Shown here: positions 27,427 through 35,776 of the stretch, in pieces
Position numbering within the stretch: the first letter of the stretch is position 1
Layout: each line of letters begins with the position of its first letter
NCBI GenBank assembly: GCA_023954375.1
Contig: JAMLIC010000008.1
Coordinates: forward strand, 1 to 64,000
Source: Planctomycetota bacterium
GTDB taxonomy: Bacteria; Planctomycetota; J058
DNA: 64,000 nt
Direction of reading: 5' to 3'
Program-made: the position numbers and the translations under genes
The notes under the pieces: generated by a model
What the model saw: the letters and a program-made list of their open reading frames with translations, nothing else
Databases searched by the model: none
Told to the model about the DNA's origin: nothing

Positions 27427-29157
27427 GTGAAGATCCTGGGCCTCGGCTGCGGCTTGCTCCACGACCCCTCCGCCGCCCTGCTCGTCGACGGCGAGCTCGT
27501 CGCGGCCGCGGAGGAGGAGCGCTTCAGCCGCCGCAAGCACGCCGTGAAGGAGGAGCCGGTCGAGGCGGCCCGCTGGTGCCTGGCGCAGGCCGGCGTGAAG
27601 CCCGACGAGGTCGACGTGATCGCCTACCCCTGGTCGGCGGCGATCATGCGCGAGAAGCGCTGGGAGTACGCCCGGCGCATGCTCGGCCGCTCGGCCACCA
27701 AGGCGATCCGCCCCTTCAAGCGCCTGGCCCAGGAGGAGCAGAAGCGCCGCCGGGTGCTCGAGCACGTCCTGCGCGAGCTGAAGATCGACCCGGCCCGCGT
27801 GCAGGTCGAGCACGTCGAGCACCACCTGGCCCACGCCGCCTCGGCCTTCCACCTGTCCGGCTTCCCGTCGGCGGCGGTCCTCTCGGCCGACGGCGAGGGC
27901 GAGCTGACGTCGACCCTGTTCCTCGAGGGGCTGCCCGACGGGCGGATGCTCAAGCTGAAGGAGGTCCTCAAGCCCGACTCGCTGGGCCTCTTCTACAGCA
28001 CGATCACCGAGTACCTGGGCTTCGACGCGGCCGACGGCGAGTACAAGGTCATGGGCATGGCGCCCTACGGCGACCCGACCCGCTACGACCTGTCGAAGAT
28101 GCTCTGGCTCACCGACGACGGCGGCTTCCGCTGCGACGACGAGCGCGTGTGGGTCGAGCGCGAGCTGCGCGTCGTCCCCGACAAGCACATCTCGCAGAAG
28201 CTGATCGACGAGCTCGGCCCGCCGCGCCAGGGCGACGACCTGCACGAGCCCTACGTGCACGTCGCGGCCGCCACCCAGAAGCTCCTCGAGGAGGTGACGG
28301 TCTCGCTGGTCGAGCGGCACCTCGGCGAGGCGCTGAAGCGCCACGGGGGCCGGCTGTGCTTCGCCGGCGGCGTGGCCCTGAACGTCAAGCTCAACAAGCG
28401 CCTGATCGAGCACCCGCTCGTCGACGAGCTGTTCGTCCAGCCCGCCTCGGGCGACTCGGGCGTGGCCCTCGGCGCGGCGGCGTACGTCGCGGCCCTGCGC
28501 GGCGAGCGCGTGCGGCCCATGGGCACGGCGGCGCTGGGGCCGGCGTTCACGACCGAGCAGGTGCGCGAGGTCCTCGACGGCTTCTGCATCCCCTACGAGG
28601 TGCTCGAGGACGCGCCCGCGACCGCGGCCGACCTCCTGGCGAAGGGCGAGGTCGTCGCCTGGTTCCAGGGGCGCATGGAGTGGGGCCCGCGCGCGCTGGG
28701 GCAGCGGAGCATCCTCGGCAACCCGACGGTGCGCGGCACGGCCGACGACATCAACCGGCGGATCAAGTACCGCGAGCCCTGGCGCCCCTTCTGCCCGTCG
28801 ATGCTCGCCGAGAAGGCGCACGAGGTCCTGGAGACGCACGGGCACGACTCGCCCTACATGACGTTCGCCTTCACCGTCCGCCCCGAGTGGAAGGACCGGA
28901 TCCCCGAGATCGTCCACGTCGACGGCACGGCGCGCCCGCAGTTCGTCACGCCGGAGCGCGCGCCGCGCTTCCACCGGCTGATCTCCGCCTTCGAGCGGCG
29001 CACCGGGATCCCGGTCGTGATCAACACGTCGCTCAACCGCCGCGGCGAGCCGCTGATCTGCTCGCCCGAGGACGCCCTGCAGATGTTCTTCGCGTCGGGG
29101 CTGGAGTACCTGGTGATCGAGGACGTGCTGGTGCGCAAGAGGCCGACGGCGGTCTGA
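27427..29157 (+). CDS. O-carbamoyltransferase (NodU/CmcH/TobZ family)
   Basis: 576 aa, close to family length. Start KILGLGCGLLHDPSAALL carries the metal/phosphate-binding pattern; 'AAAEEERFSRRKH', HHLAHAASAF (His pair near residue 135), GVALNVKLN and 'EWGPRALGQRSIL' (near 417-430) are the classic motifs of the YrdC-like and Kae1-like domains. It would move a carbamoyl group from carbamoyl phosphate to a hydroxyl of a sugar. In this locus the substrate is most likely the surface glycan, as NodU modifies a lipo-oligosaccharide; an antibiotic role is possible but no such genes surround it. GTG start. Confidence 0.92.
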   Translation: MKILGLGCGLLHDPSAALLVDGELVAAAEEERFSRRKHAVKEEPVEAARWCLAQAGVKPDEVDVIAYPWSAAIMREKRWEYARRMLGRSATKAIRPFKRLAQEEQKRRRVLEHVLRELKIDPARVQVEHVEHHLAHAASAFHLSGFPSAAVLSADGEGELTSTLFLEGLPDGRMLKLKEVLKPDSLGLFYSTITEYLGFDAADGEYKVMGMAPYGDPTRYDLSKMLWLTDDGGFRCDDERVWVERELRVVPDKHISQKLIDELGPPRQGDDLHEPYVHVAAATQKLLEEVTVSLVERHLGEALKRHGGRLCFAGGVALNVKLNKRLIEHPLVDELFVQPASGDSGVALGAAAYVAALRGERVRPMGTAALGPAFTTEQVREVLDGFCIPYEVLEDAPATAADLLAKGEVVAWFQGRMEWGPRALGQRSILGNPTVRGTADDINRRIKYREPWRPFCPSMLAEKAHEVLETHGHDSPYMTFAFTVRPEWKDRIPEIVHVDGTARPQFVTPERAPRFHRLISAFERRTGIPVVINTSLNRRGEPLICSPEDALQMFFASGLEYLVIEDVLVRKRPTAV

Positions 29158-29163
29158 CGCGCG

Positions 29164-29934
29164 TCAGAGCCCCTGGTTCACCCTGGCTCGCAGCGCCGAG
29201 CTCCGCCGCACGAACAGCGCGTCGAGCTGCAGGAGCGCGCCGTCGCTCCGCTTGCGCGTGATGTCGGCCAGGTCGAAGAGCACGAGGTCGCGGGCGGCGA
29301 GGAAGGCCACCACCTCGTGCAGGGCCGGCGCGCCCTCGTTGAAGTCGAGGACGCTCAGCTCGGTCTGCAGGACCTCGACCCGCTCGAGGAGGCGGGTCGC
29401 CCCGCGCAGGACCTCGAGCTCGTAGCCCTGCGTATCGAGCTTGAGGAGCGCCGGCCCGGGCGGGGCGTCGGCCGTCGCGGCGTCGAGCGTCGTCATGTCG
29501 ACGCGGATCACCTCGCGCGGGTGGTCGGTGCGCTCGCGCAGGACCGACGAGCCGGTCTCCATGGCGAAGAACTCGACCTGCGCCCGGGGCTCGGGGCCGA
29601 CGAGCGCGCGCACGGCCGCGGCGTTGCCCACCTCGGCGCACGCGCGGGCGAGGGCGTCGGCCTTGTCGGGCTGGGCCTCGACCATGACGATCGAGGCGTC
29701 GGGGAAGCAGCGCCGCGCCAGGCGCGACCAGTCGCCCACGTAGGCGCCGACGTCGACGATCAGCCCGGGGCGGAACCCGAACCGCGCCAGCTGCTCCAGG
29801 CTCCAGCCCATGTCGAGGGCCTTGAACTTCACCCGCAGGTCGGCGGGCGCGAGCGGCGCGAACAGCTCGTGGCCGCGGCGGACGACCCAGGCCGGGGCCC
29901 AGTCGCGGACGAAGTTGCGCAGCGCCCGCCCCAC
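29164..29934 (-). CDS. FkbM-family SAM-dependent methyltransferase
   Basis: 256 aa. Rossmann methyltransferase: the SAM-binding motif IVDVGAYVGDWSR lies near residue 59 and the acidic ribose-binding residue in MVEAQPDK near 84. The FkbM-type LLKLDTQGYELEVLRGA (near 172-188) is intact. FkbM enzymes methylate sugar or polyketide hydroxyls, so O-methylation of a glycan residue is likely. GTG start at 29934 lies two bases after the stop of the upstream glycosyltransferase, indicating co-translation. Convergent with the carbamoyltransferase, whose stop is six bases away. Confidence 0.9.
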   Translation of the reverse strand: MGRALRNFVRDWAPAWVVRRGHELFAPLAPADLRVKFKALDMGWSLEQLARFGFRPGLIVDVGAYVGDWSRLARRCFPDASIVMVEAQPDKADALARACAEVGNAAAVRALVGPEPRAQVEFFAMETGSSVLRERTDHPREVIRVDMTTLDAATADAPPGPALLKLDTQGYELEVLRGATRLLERVEVLQTELSVLDFNEGAPALHEVVAFLAARDLVLFDLADITRKRSDGALLQLDALFVRRSSALRARVNQGL

Positions 29935-29936
29935 GC

Positions 29937-31121
29937 TCAGCCCTCGCCGTTCGCCGCGGCGACGCCCGGCCGGTGGCGGGCGAGGAGCTCCAGGTAGAGC
30001 CCCTCGAGGTGCCGGGTGAGGGCGCGCGCCTCGAAGCGCTCGAGCGCCCGGGCGCGGGCGCGCTCGCCCAGCGCGCGCCGCGCCGCGGGGTCGGCCTGGA
30101 GCTGGGCCAGCCGCGCGGCGTACTCCCGCCAGTCGTCCAGCGGGGCGACGAAGCCGGTGTCGCCGATCACCTCGACGTGGCCGTTCATCACGGCGCTGAT
30201 GTGCGAGACGACGGGCCTCCCGTGGACCATGGCCTCGGCGATGTTGCAGCCGAACGTCTCGCCGTCCTTGCGCGCGTGGGCCAGCACGTCGATCGTGTTG
30301 TAGAAGCGCGACAGCCAGCGCTGGTCGACGGTCGGCGGCAGGGCAACGAAGTTCACCAGCCCCAGGCGCGCCGCCTCGCGGACCATGTTCTCGGGCGGCG
30401 ACAGGGCCAGGAACCAGGTCCGCGGGCCCTGCACCTCGCGGTAGGCCAGGAGCGAGATCGGGTCGAAGATCGCCGGGTCGGCGCGGCCGACGCGGCCGAG
30501 GACGAAGGCGTCGGGCGGCAGGCCCAGCGCCGCCCGGAGGTCGCCCTCGTCGCAGGGGGCCTCGACGGGGTTGTGGAGGACGTCGGCGCGCGGGTCGCCG
30601 TGGGCCCACGTGGCGCCCGCCTCGAACATGCCCCGCGAGACGAAGAGCATCTTGCGCACGTGGCGGTGCGCCGGCGCCGTGTTGTGGCGCTCGAACTGGT
30701 TCGTCGTCACGGTCACGGGGACGCGCGACATGACCGCCTCGTCGGAGGTCGGCGGCTCGGGGTCCCCCGAGTAGTGGACGTGCATGACGTCGGGCGCGAG
30801 GTCGAGGAGGACCCGCCGCAGGTCCGCGTCGTCGCGGGCGAAGCGCACGTTGTCGGCCCCGACGACCGCGCGGAAGCGCTCGACGCGCACGTCGCGCGCG
30901 CGGAGCTGCCGCCGCTTGGCCGCCGCCGCCTCCGAGCCGAGGAGGGCGCGCAGCTCGACCTTGAGCTTGCGCGAGAGCGAGGTCCGCCCGCGGCGCGAGA
31001 CGACGAACACCTCGAACCGCTCGCGGTCGAGGTACTGGCAGAAGAGCTCCATCGTCCGCTCGGTGCCGCCGATCCCGAGCTGGTTGCAGTAGTGGACGAC
31101 GCGCACCTTCTCGCCGGGCAT
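29937..31121 (-). CDS. GT4-like glycosyltransferase
   Basis: 394 aa GT-B protein. RVVHYCNQLGIGGTERTM at the N-terminus and DVMHVHYSGDPE near residue 112 belong to the acceptor domain; 'RKDGETFGCNIAEAMVHGRPVV' (near 294-315) is the sugar-nucleotide motif with E-x7-E. It heads a minus-strand operon with the FkbM methyltransferase. ATG start, chosen because TACGAT at 31130-31135 lies eight bases before it, the leaderless arrangement seen elsewhere in this window. Confidence 0.85.
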   Translation of the reverse strand: MPGEKVRVVHYCNQLGIGGTERTMELFCQYLDRERFEVFVVSRRGRTSLSRKLKVELRALLGSEAAAAKRRQLRARDVRVERFRAVVGADNVRFARDDADLRRVLLDLAPDVMHVHYSGDPEPPTSDEAVMSRVPVTVTTNQFERHNTAPAHRHVRKMLFVSRGMFEAGATWAHGDPRADVLHNPVEAPCDEGDLRAALGLPPDAFVLGRVGRADPAIFDPISLLAYREVQGPRTWFLALSPPENMVREAARLGLVNFVALPPTVDQRWLSRFYNTIDVLAHARKDGETFGCNIAEAMVHGRPVVSHISAVMNGHVEVIGDTGFVAPLDDWREYAARLAQLQADPAARRALGERARARALERFEARALTRHLEGLYLELLARHRPGVAAANGEG

Positions 31122-31129
31122 GGGGCGCG

Positions 31130-31135
31130 ATCGTA
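31130..31135 (-). promoter_or_regulatory. Candidate -10 element (TACGAT), leaderless arrangement
   Basis: TACGAT on the minus strand lies eight bases before ATG 31121, in GC-rich DNA. No clear -35 box is visible. Confidence 0.45.
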
Positions 31136-31153
31136 ACCACGCGGGGACGCGGG

Positions 31154-32470
31154 TCAACGCGCCGTCTTGAGCGCCCCGAGCACCGCGGACCGGTCGGCCT
31201 CGGCGAGGGCGGGGGCGAGCGGGGCGTCGGGCGGCAGGGACGTCTCGCCCGTGACGACGACCCGCCAGCCGCCGTCGTCGCGCAGGGCCAGCAGGCGGTC
31301 CGGCGCGGCGCGGAGGCCGACCGCGTGCAGGCGGGCCACCACCGCGAGGGCCGCCGCCTCCAGCGCGGCGTCCGGGGCCTCGACCTGCGCGAGCGGGCGG
31401 GCCCCCGGGAGGGCCTCGCGCAGGAGCGCCGCCTCGCGCACGCCGAGGAGGCCCCGGCGCTCGAGGCAGGCGAACGCCTGGACCGCCGGCACCCCGCGCA
31501 CCCGGAGCGCGTGGGCCGCGCGCCAGGCCGGGAGGAGCGGCCCCGCCGCGCGGACGACCTCCACCGGGCGGCCGCCGAGCGCCCCCTCGCCCGCGGTGAC
31601 CGCGGCCAGGAGCGCGTCGAGCGGCGCGTCGCGCCGGCGCCACACGGTCCAGCCGTCGGCCAGGTCGCGCGTGAACTCGGTCGACTCGGTCACGCAGCGC
31701 TTGCTCCGGCTGCGCAGGCGGGTGCGCTCGACCCGGGCCACGCGCGCGCGCAGGGCGGCGCCCTCGGCCGGGTCGGGCGCGAGCAGGTCGAGCGCGCGGC
31801 CGAGGTCGGCCTCGTCGACCATCAGCCAGAGCGAGTGGGCCAGCTTGCCGATCATCTTCGCCCGCGCCCGCGCCGACAGGCCCCCGCGGCGCTGGACGGC
31901 GTGCAGGTCGACGAGCGCCAGCCGCGGGCGACCGCCCTCGAGGCGGCCGAGCATGTTGCCGCCGTGCAGGTCGGGGTGGAACAGGCCGGCGGCGAGCAGG
32001 CGCCGCAGCAGGTCGGCGGTCGCCTCGAGGAGCGGCCCGCGGTCGGCGCCGGCCGCCTTCAGCTCGTCGTGGAGCTCGTCCCAGGGGGCGCCCGGCACCT
32101 CGCGGGCGAGGAACAGGGCGTCGCTCAGCCACGGGCCCCGGCGCGCGACGCCCACGGCCACCGGCGGGGCGGCCTCGATCCCCGCCGCCTCGAGGTCGAC
32201 CGCGGCGCGCCACTCGGCCACGGCGCGCGGCGCGACGGCGAGGTACTTCAGCCGCTCCGACCAGCCGCGGACGCGGTAGCGCTTCACGTAGAACGTCTCG
32301 CCGCCCGTCGCCCAGCGCCAGACGACGCGCGCCTGCGACGCCTTGACGGTCACGGCGCCGGCGGCCGCCGGGTCGTCGAGCCAGGCGCACACGGCCTCGA
32401 CCAGGGCGCGGCCGCCGGGCCGCGCCTGCCAGCCGAAGCCGGCGTGGTCGAAGCGCTCGACCTCGGCCAC
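31154..32470 (-). CDS. WaaP/Kdo-kinase-like protein with degenerate second lobe
   Basis: 438 aa. Residues 50-215 match lipopolysaccharide kinases (WaaP/KdkA type): ATP-binding Lys in FYVKRYR near 62, catalytic HPDLHGGN at 165-172 and metal-binding Asp189 in LVDLHA. The enzyme would phosphorylate a sugar of the LPS core or of the locus glycan. Residues 313-410 look like a second copy of the same fold (AWRAAHALRVRGVP parallels EWRAAVDLEAAGIE; LHAVGLRAAPDRLLAL parallels LLAAGLFHPDLHGGNML), but its catalytic residues are gone. GTG start; six bases after the preceding gene's stop. Confidence 0.82.
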   Translation of the reverse strand: MAEVERFDHAGFGWQARPGGRALVEAVCAWLDDPAAAGAVTVKASQARVVWRWATGGETFYVKRYRVRGWSERLKYLAVAPRAVAEWRAAVDLEAAGIEAAPPVAVGVARRGPWLSDALFLAREVPGAPWDELHDELKAAGADRGPLLEATADLLRRLLAAGLFHPDLHGGNMLGRLEGGRPRLALVDLHAVQRRGGLSARARAKMIGKLAHSLWLMVDEADLGRALDLLAPDPAEGAALRARVARVERTRLRSRSKRCVTESTEFTRDLADGWTVWRRRDAPLDALLAAVTAGEGALGGRPVEVVRAAGPLLPAWRAAHALRVRGVPAVQAFACLERRGLLGVREAALLREALPGARPLAQVEAPDAALEAAALAVVARLHAVGLRAAPDRLLALRDDGGWRVVVTGETSLPPDAPLAPALAEADRSAVLGALKTAR

Positions 32471-32476
32471 GGGCGG

Positions 32477-33775
32477 CTAGCGGCCCAGCCGGGCGCGGAC
32501 GAGCGGCTCGAGCTGCTCGGCGAGCGCCGCCGCGGCGATCCGGTTGCCGAGGCCGTTCCAGTGCGTCTCGTGCTCCACGTAGGTCCGCCCCTCGTCGCGC
32601 CGCGCGAGGAGCGCCGGCAGGACGTCGAGCACGGGCACGCCCTTCGACGCGAAGTGCTCGGCGACGCGCCGCGCCGGCGCGTGGACGTCGAACCCGGCCG
32701 GGTCGGCCTTCAGGTGCTCGGCCGCGCGCCGCAGGAGGTCGTGGTCGACCTGCGGCTCGCACGGGTAGACGGCGATCACGTGGCGGCCGTCGCCCGCGAG
32801 GGCGCCGATCCGCTCGAGGACGCGGAGGGTGTCCGCCCAGCGCCGCTCCATCCCCTTCTCCCGGGCGACCGCGAACACGGGCAGGTAGATCTCCGCGACC
32901 ATGTTCAGGTAGAAGTCGGGCGACATGACCGTGCTGATCCCCCGCTCCTCGTCGGGCGGGGTGGTCCGCTCCTCGTTGCGCCGGCGCTCGGCCAGGATCC
33001 GCGAGATCCGCTTGAACACGGCGAAGGTCAGCCAGTTGCTCGGGCGCAGGCGCGAGCCCGTCCGCACGACGCCGATGTCGTTGCCGACGAACAGGCCCGT
33101 GAGCACGAGGTCCGGCTCGAGCAGGCGCCCCTCGTCGTTGAGCACGAACAGGTAGTCGATCGGCGAGGTCCCCGAGATCCCGAGGTTGCACACCTCGACC
33201 GGGACGCCGACGCGCGCCGTGAGGTCCGCCTCGAGGAGCGTGAGGAAGTTCTGCGCGTAGGGGACGACGCCGAAGTGGAAGCTGTCGCCCAGGGCCACGA
33301 TCCGGAACGTCCCCTCGGGCTTCGGCGTCACCCAGTCCGTGTCGTTGAACCCCCAGGCGTTCGTCGTGCCGCCCAGGTAGGGCGCGTAGGGGGCGAAGCG
33401 GTAGTCGCGCACGCGCTCGGCCGACTTCGCGTTGGGCGGCGTGAGGAGCGGGCTCTTCACCGCCCGGCTGGCCACGGTGAGCGCGCCCTCGAGGCACAGG
33501 ACCACCAGGGCCGCGTTCCAGAGGGCGAGGTCGAGGGCGCGGACCGCGCGGCTGCCGTCGAGCGCCGCGCGGACGCCCGCCCCGGCGAGGCGCTGGAGCC
33601 ACACGCCCACGGCCAGCGCGACGACGAGCCCCGCGCCGAGGACGACCTCGGCGGCGTCGTCCGGCGCCAGGGCGGCGGCCGCGAACGGCACGACGACCAC
33701 GTGCGCCCAGCGGCGCAGGCGGGTGAGCCGCGCGCGGCGGCGCGCGCGCGCCGCCATCCGGGCGTCGTCGGTCAT
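32477..33775 (-). CDS. Membrane SGNH-like protein
   Basis: 432 aa. Two N-terminal hydrophobic segments (about 22-62 and 80-105) anchor a periplasmic SGNH-like domain. Block I ALGDSFHFG places the nucleophile Ser near residue 160, the oxyanion Asn is in LFVGNDIG near 216, and the Asp/His position reads HETHWNGLGN near the C-terminus, where Glu replaces the usual Asp. The YRFAPYAPYLGGTTNAWGFNDTD block is typical of proteins accompanying exopolysaccharide acylation. Same operon as the kinase and the next SGNH gene. The ATG at 33775 was chosen over the longer open frame, whose N-terminal part is Arg/Pro shadow sequence. Confidence 0.8.
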   Translation of the reverse strand: MTDDARMAARARRRARLTRLRRWAHVVVVPFAAAALAPDDAAEVVLGAGLVVALAVGVWLQRLAGAGVRAALDGSRAVRALDLALWNAALVVLCLEGALTVASRAVKSPLLTPPNAKSAERVRDYRFAPYAPYLGGTTNAWGFNDTDWVTPKPEGTFRIVALGDSFHFGVVPYAQNFLTLLEADLTARVGVPVEVCNLGISGTSPIDYLFVLNDEGRLLEPDLVLTGLFVGNDIGVVRTGSRLRPSNWLTFAVFKRISRILAERRRNEERTTPPDEERGISTVMSPDFYLNMVAEIYLPVFAVAREKGMERRWADTLRVLERIGALAGDGRHVIAVYPCEPQVDHDLLRRAAEHLKADPAGFDVHAPARRVAEHFASKGVPVLDVLPALLARRDEGRTYVEHETHWNGLGNRIAAAALAEQLEPLVRARLGR

Positions 33776-33807
33776 CGGGGGCGGGACCTCGTCATGGGGG
33801 AACGAGG

Positions 33808-34953
33808 CTACGGGCGACCGCGGGCGCCGACAAGCGCTGCGCTCCGGGGCAGGCGCGAGAGGAGGTCGGCCAGCGCCTCGGCGATCGCCTCGTTGCCGGC
33901 GGGCGAGAGGTGCCCCCCGGCCTGGCGCGGGAGGTTCACGGGGTCGCGGGCGTTCCGGGCCCGCAGCGCCGCGGTCACCGAGAGGAACGGCATGCCCAGG
34001 GCGGCCGCCCGGCGCTCGCACAGGCCCTCGAGCGCGTCGTACTTCGACGCCCCCTCCTCGACCGCGCTGCGCATGGGGATCAGCATCCACAGGGGCGTCG
34101 CGCCCGCGGCGCGGACCTCGGCCGCGAAGCGGCCCATGAGGCGGGAGAGCACCTGCCAGCCCTCGGCCTCCTCGCTCACCCGCTCGTTCGCCACCTCGCG
34201 CCAGCGGCTGAGGGCGTAGCCCGCGGTCCACCAGCGGAGCCCCTGCCCGACCGCCCGCTCTCCGGCGCGGTACTTCGCCAGCAGGTCCTCGGGCGCGACC
34301 ACGGGCACGTTCGTCAGCCGGAGGTCGTCGCCCTCGAGCACGAAGCGCGGCTTGGCGTAGTCGCGGAAGGTGACCAGGTTGCGCGGGTAGTCGCGCACGA
34401 AGAACCCGAGCACCACGACGTCGGGGCGCCAGCGGCGTCCGTGCTCGTGGAACATCAGCACCTGCTGGTCGGTGCCCGAGCCGGGGATCCCCAGGTTGAG
34501 CACCTCCCAGCCGGGCAGGTGCCGGGTGGCGAGCAGGTGGCCGAAGGTGTGCTCGTCCGCGACGTTGTCGCCCCACGTGTAGCTGTCGCCGACGAGCAGC
34601 ACCCGCCTCCGGCCTAGGGTCCGCGCCAGCGGGACCTCGGCCGACGTGCGCATGCCCGCCGAGTTCGTCGTCACGCCGGGGAGCCGGACGAGCGGGCGCG
34701 GGCGCCAGCCGACGACCGGGTCGTGCATGAAGAGCGGCGAGAGCTCGCCGGGGGCCGCCGCGCCCTCGCGCGCGAGGTGGCTCGCCGCCCAGCGCCACTC
34801 GTCGTCGAGCGACAGGTCGCCCGAGCGGGGCGCGTCGCGCCGCTGGAGCCGCACCCCGACCTCGATCAGCGCCAGGCAGGCGAGCCAGGGGACGAGGAGG
34901 AAGAGGACGAACAGGGCGCGGCGGCGACGGCGTTCCGGAGCGGGAGCGCGCAT
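33808..34953 (-). CDS. Membrane-anchored SGNH-like protein
   Basis: 381 aa. A membrane anchor (residues 12-32) is followed by a periplasmic domain. Nucleophile block LLVGDSYTWGDNV near 119, oxyanion region LGIPGSGTDQQV near 151 and GGHLSPAGN near 357, where His is kept but the Asp three residues before it is replaced by Gly. TATTCT on the minus strand at 34960-34965, six bases before the ATG, looks like the promoter of this operon (SGNH, SGNH, kinase). Convergent genes are absent, so the group reads as one transcript. Confidence 0.82.
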   Translation of the reverse strand: MRAPAPERRRRRALFVLFLLVPWLACLALIEVGVRLQRRDAPRSGDLSLDDEWRWAASHLAREGAAAPGELSPLFMHDPVVGWRPRPLVRLPGVTTNSAGMRTSAEVPLARTLGRRRVLLVGDSYTWGDNVADEHTFGHLLATRHLPGWEVLNLGIPGSGTDQQVLMFHEHGRRWRPDVVVLGFFVRDYPRNLVTFRDYAKPRFVLEGDDLRLTNVPVVAPEDLLAKYRAGERAVGQGLRWWTAGYALSRWREVANERVSEEAEGWQVLSRLMGRFAAEVRAAGATPLWMLIPMRSAVEEGASKYDALEGLCERRAAALGMPFLSVTAALRARNARDPVNLPRQAGGHLSPAGNEAIAEALADLLSRLPRSAALVGARGRP

Positions 34954-34959
34954 GAGCGG

Positions 34960-34965
34960 AGAATA
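34960..34965 (-). promoter_or_regulatory. -10 element TATTCT, leaderless arrangement
   Basis: TATTCT on the minus strand lies six bases before ATG 34953, upstream of the SGNH-SGNH-kinase gene group. Confidence 0.5.
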
Positions 34966-34999
34966 CCGCCGGCGGTCGCCGCGGGAAGGGGACGGGCCG

Positions 35000-35773
35000 T
35001 CAGGGTCCGAAGCGGAAACGCACGATGTGGAACAGCGCCGCGACCCCGTCGCGCCAGCCGATCTTCTTGCCCTCCTCGTAGCTGCGGCCCGCGTAGCTGA
35101 CGGGGACCTCGTAGAGGCGCCAGCCGCCGCGGGCGAGCTTGGCCGTGATCTCGGGCTCGATCCCGAAGCGCTCGCTCGTGAGGTCGAGCGACAGCGCCAC
35201 GCTGCGGCGCATGGCCTTGTAGCAGACCTCCATGTCCGTGAGGTTGTAGTTGGTGAAGACGTTGCTCAGCAGCGTCAGGACCTTGTTGCCCACGGAGTGC
35301 CAGAAGTAGAGGACGCGGTGCGGCCCGCCGAGGAAGCGCGAGCCGAAGACCGCGTCGGCCCGCCCGTCGAGGAGGGGCTCGAGGAGCTGCGGGTAGTCCT
35401 TCGGGTCGTACTCGAGGTCGCCGTCCTGGACGATCACGAGGTCGCCCGTGGCCTGCTCGAGGGCCGTGCGCACCGCCGCGCCCTTGCCGCGGTTCTGGCC
35501 GTGCGGCACGAGCCGGATCCCGGCGTCCGGGTGCTCGCGGCGGAAGCGCTCCACCTCGTCGCGGGTGCGGTCCTTCGAGCCGTCGTCGACGACGACCACC
35601 TCCTTGCGCAGCGGCAGCCGCACGGCGTGGACCCGGCGCAGGAGCTCGTAGACCGTGGCCTCCTCGTTGTAGACGGGGACGAGCACCGAGAGCGTGAGGC
35701 TCGGCGCAGGCGGCGCGTCGGCGGCGGGCGCCGGGGGGTGGGCGTGGGGGTCGGGCTGCGCGTTCATCAGCAC
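35000..35773 (-). CDS. GT2 polyprenyl-phosphate sugar synthase (DPM1/GtrB-like)
   Basis: 257 aa. After a Pro/Ala-rich N-terminus (1-28) comes a canonical GT-A domain: LSVLVPVYNEEATVYELL, VVDDGSKD near 62, GKGAAVRTAL near 93 and metal-binding QDGDLEYDP near 116. 'TNYNLTDMEVCYKA' is the usual signature of dolichyl/undecaprenyl-phosphate sugar synthases. No C-terminal membrane helices, so it is a soluble or peripheral type. It would charge a polyprenyl phosphate with mannose or glucose for the membrane GT next to it and for the GT87-type protein. GTG at 35773 has GGAGGG nine bases upstream; ATG 35767 is an alternative. Confidence 0.88.
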   Translation of the reverse strand: MLMNAQPDPHAHPPAPAADAPPAPSLTLSVLVPVYNEEATVYELLRRVHAVRLPLRKEVVVVDDGSKDRTRDEVERFRREHPDAGIRLVPHGQNRGKGAAVRTALEQATGDLVIVQDGDLEYDPKDYPQLLEPLLDGRADAVFGSRFLGGPHRVLYFWHSVGNKVLTLLSNVFTNYNLTDMEVCYKAMRRSVALSLDLTSERFGIEPEITAKLARGGWRLYEVPVSYAGRSYEEGKKIGWRDGVAALFHIVRFRFGP

Positions 35774-35776
35774 GTC

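Noticed and set aside
27427..29157. Carbamoyltransferase as part of an antibiotic cluster
   Set aside because: No polyketide, peptide synthetase or resistance genes are near; all neighbours are glycan genes.
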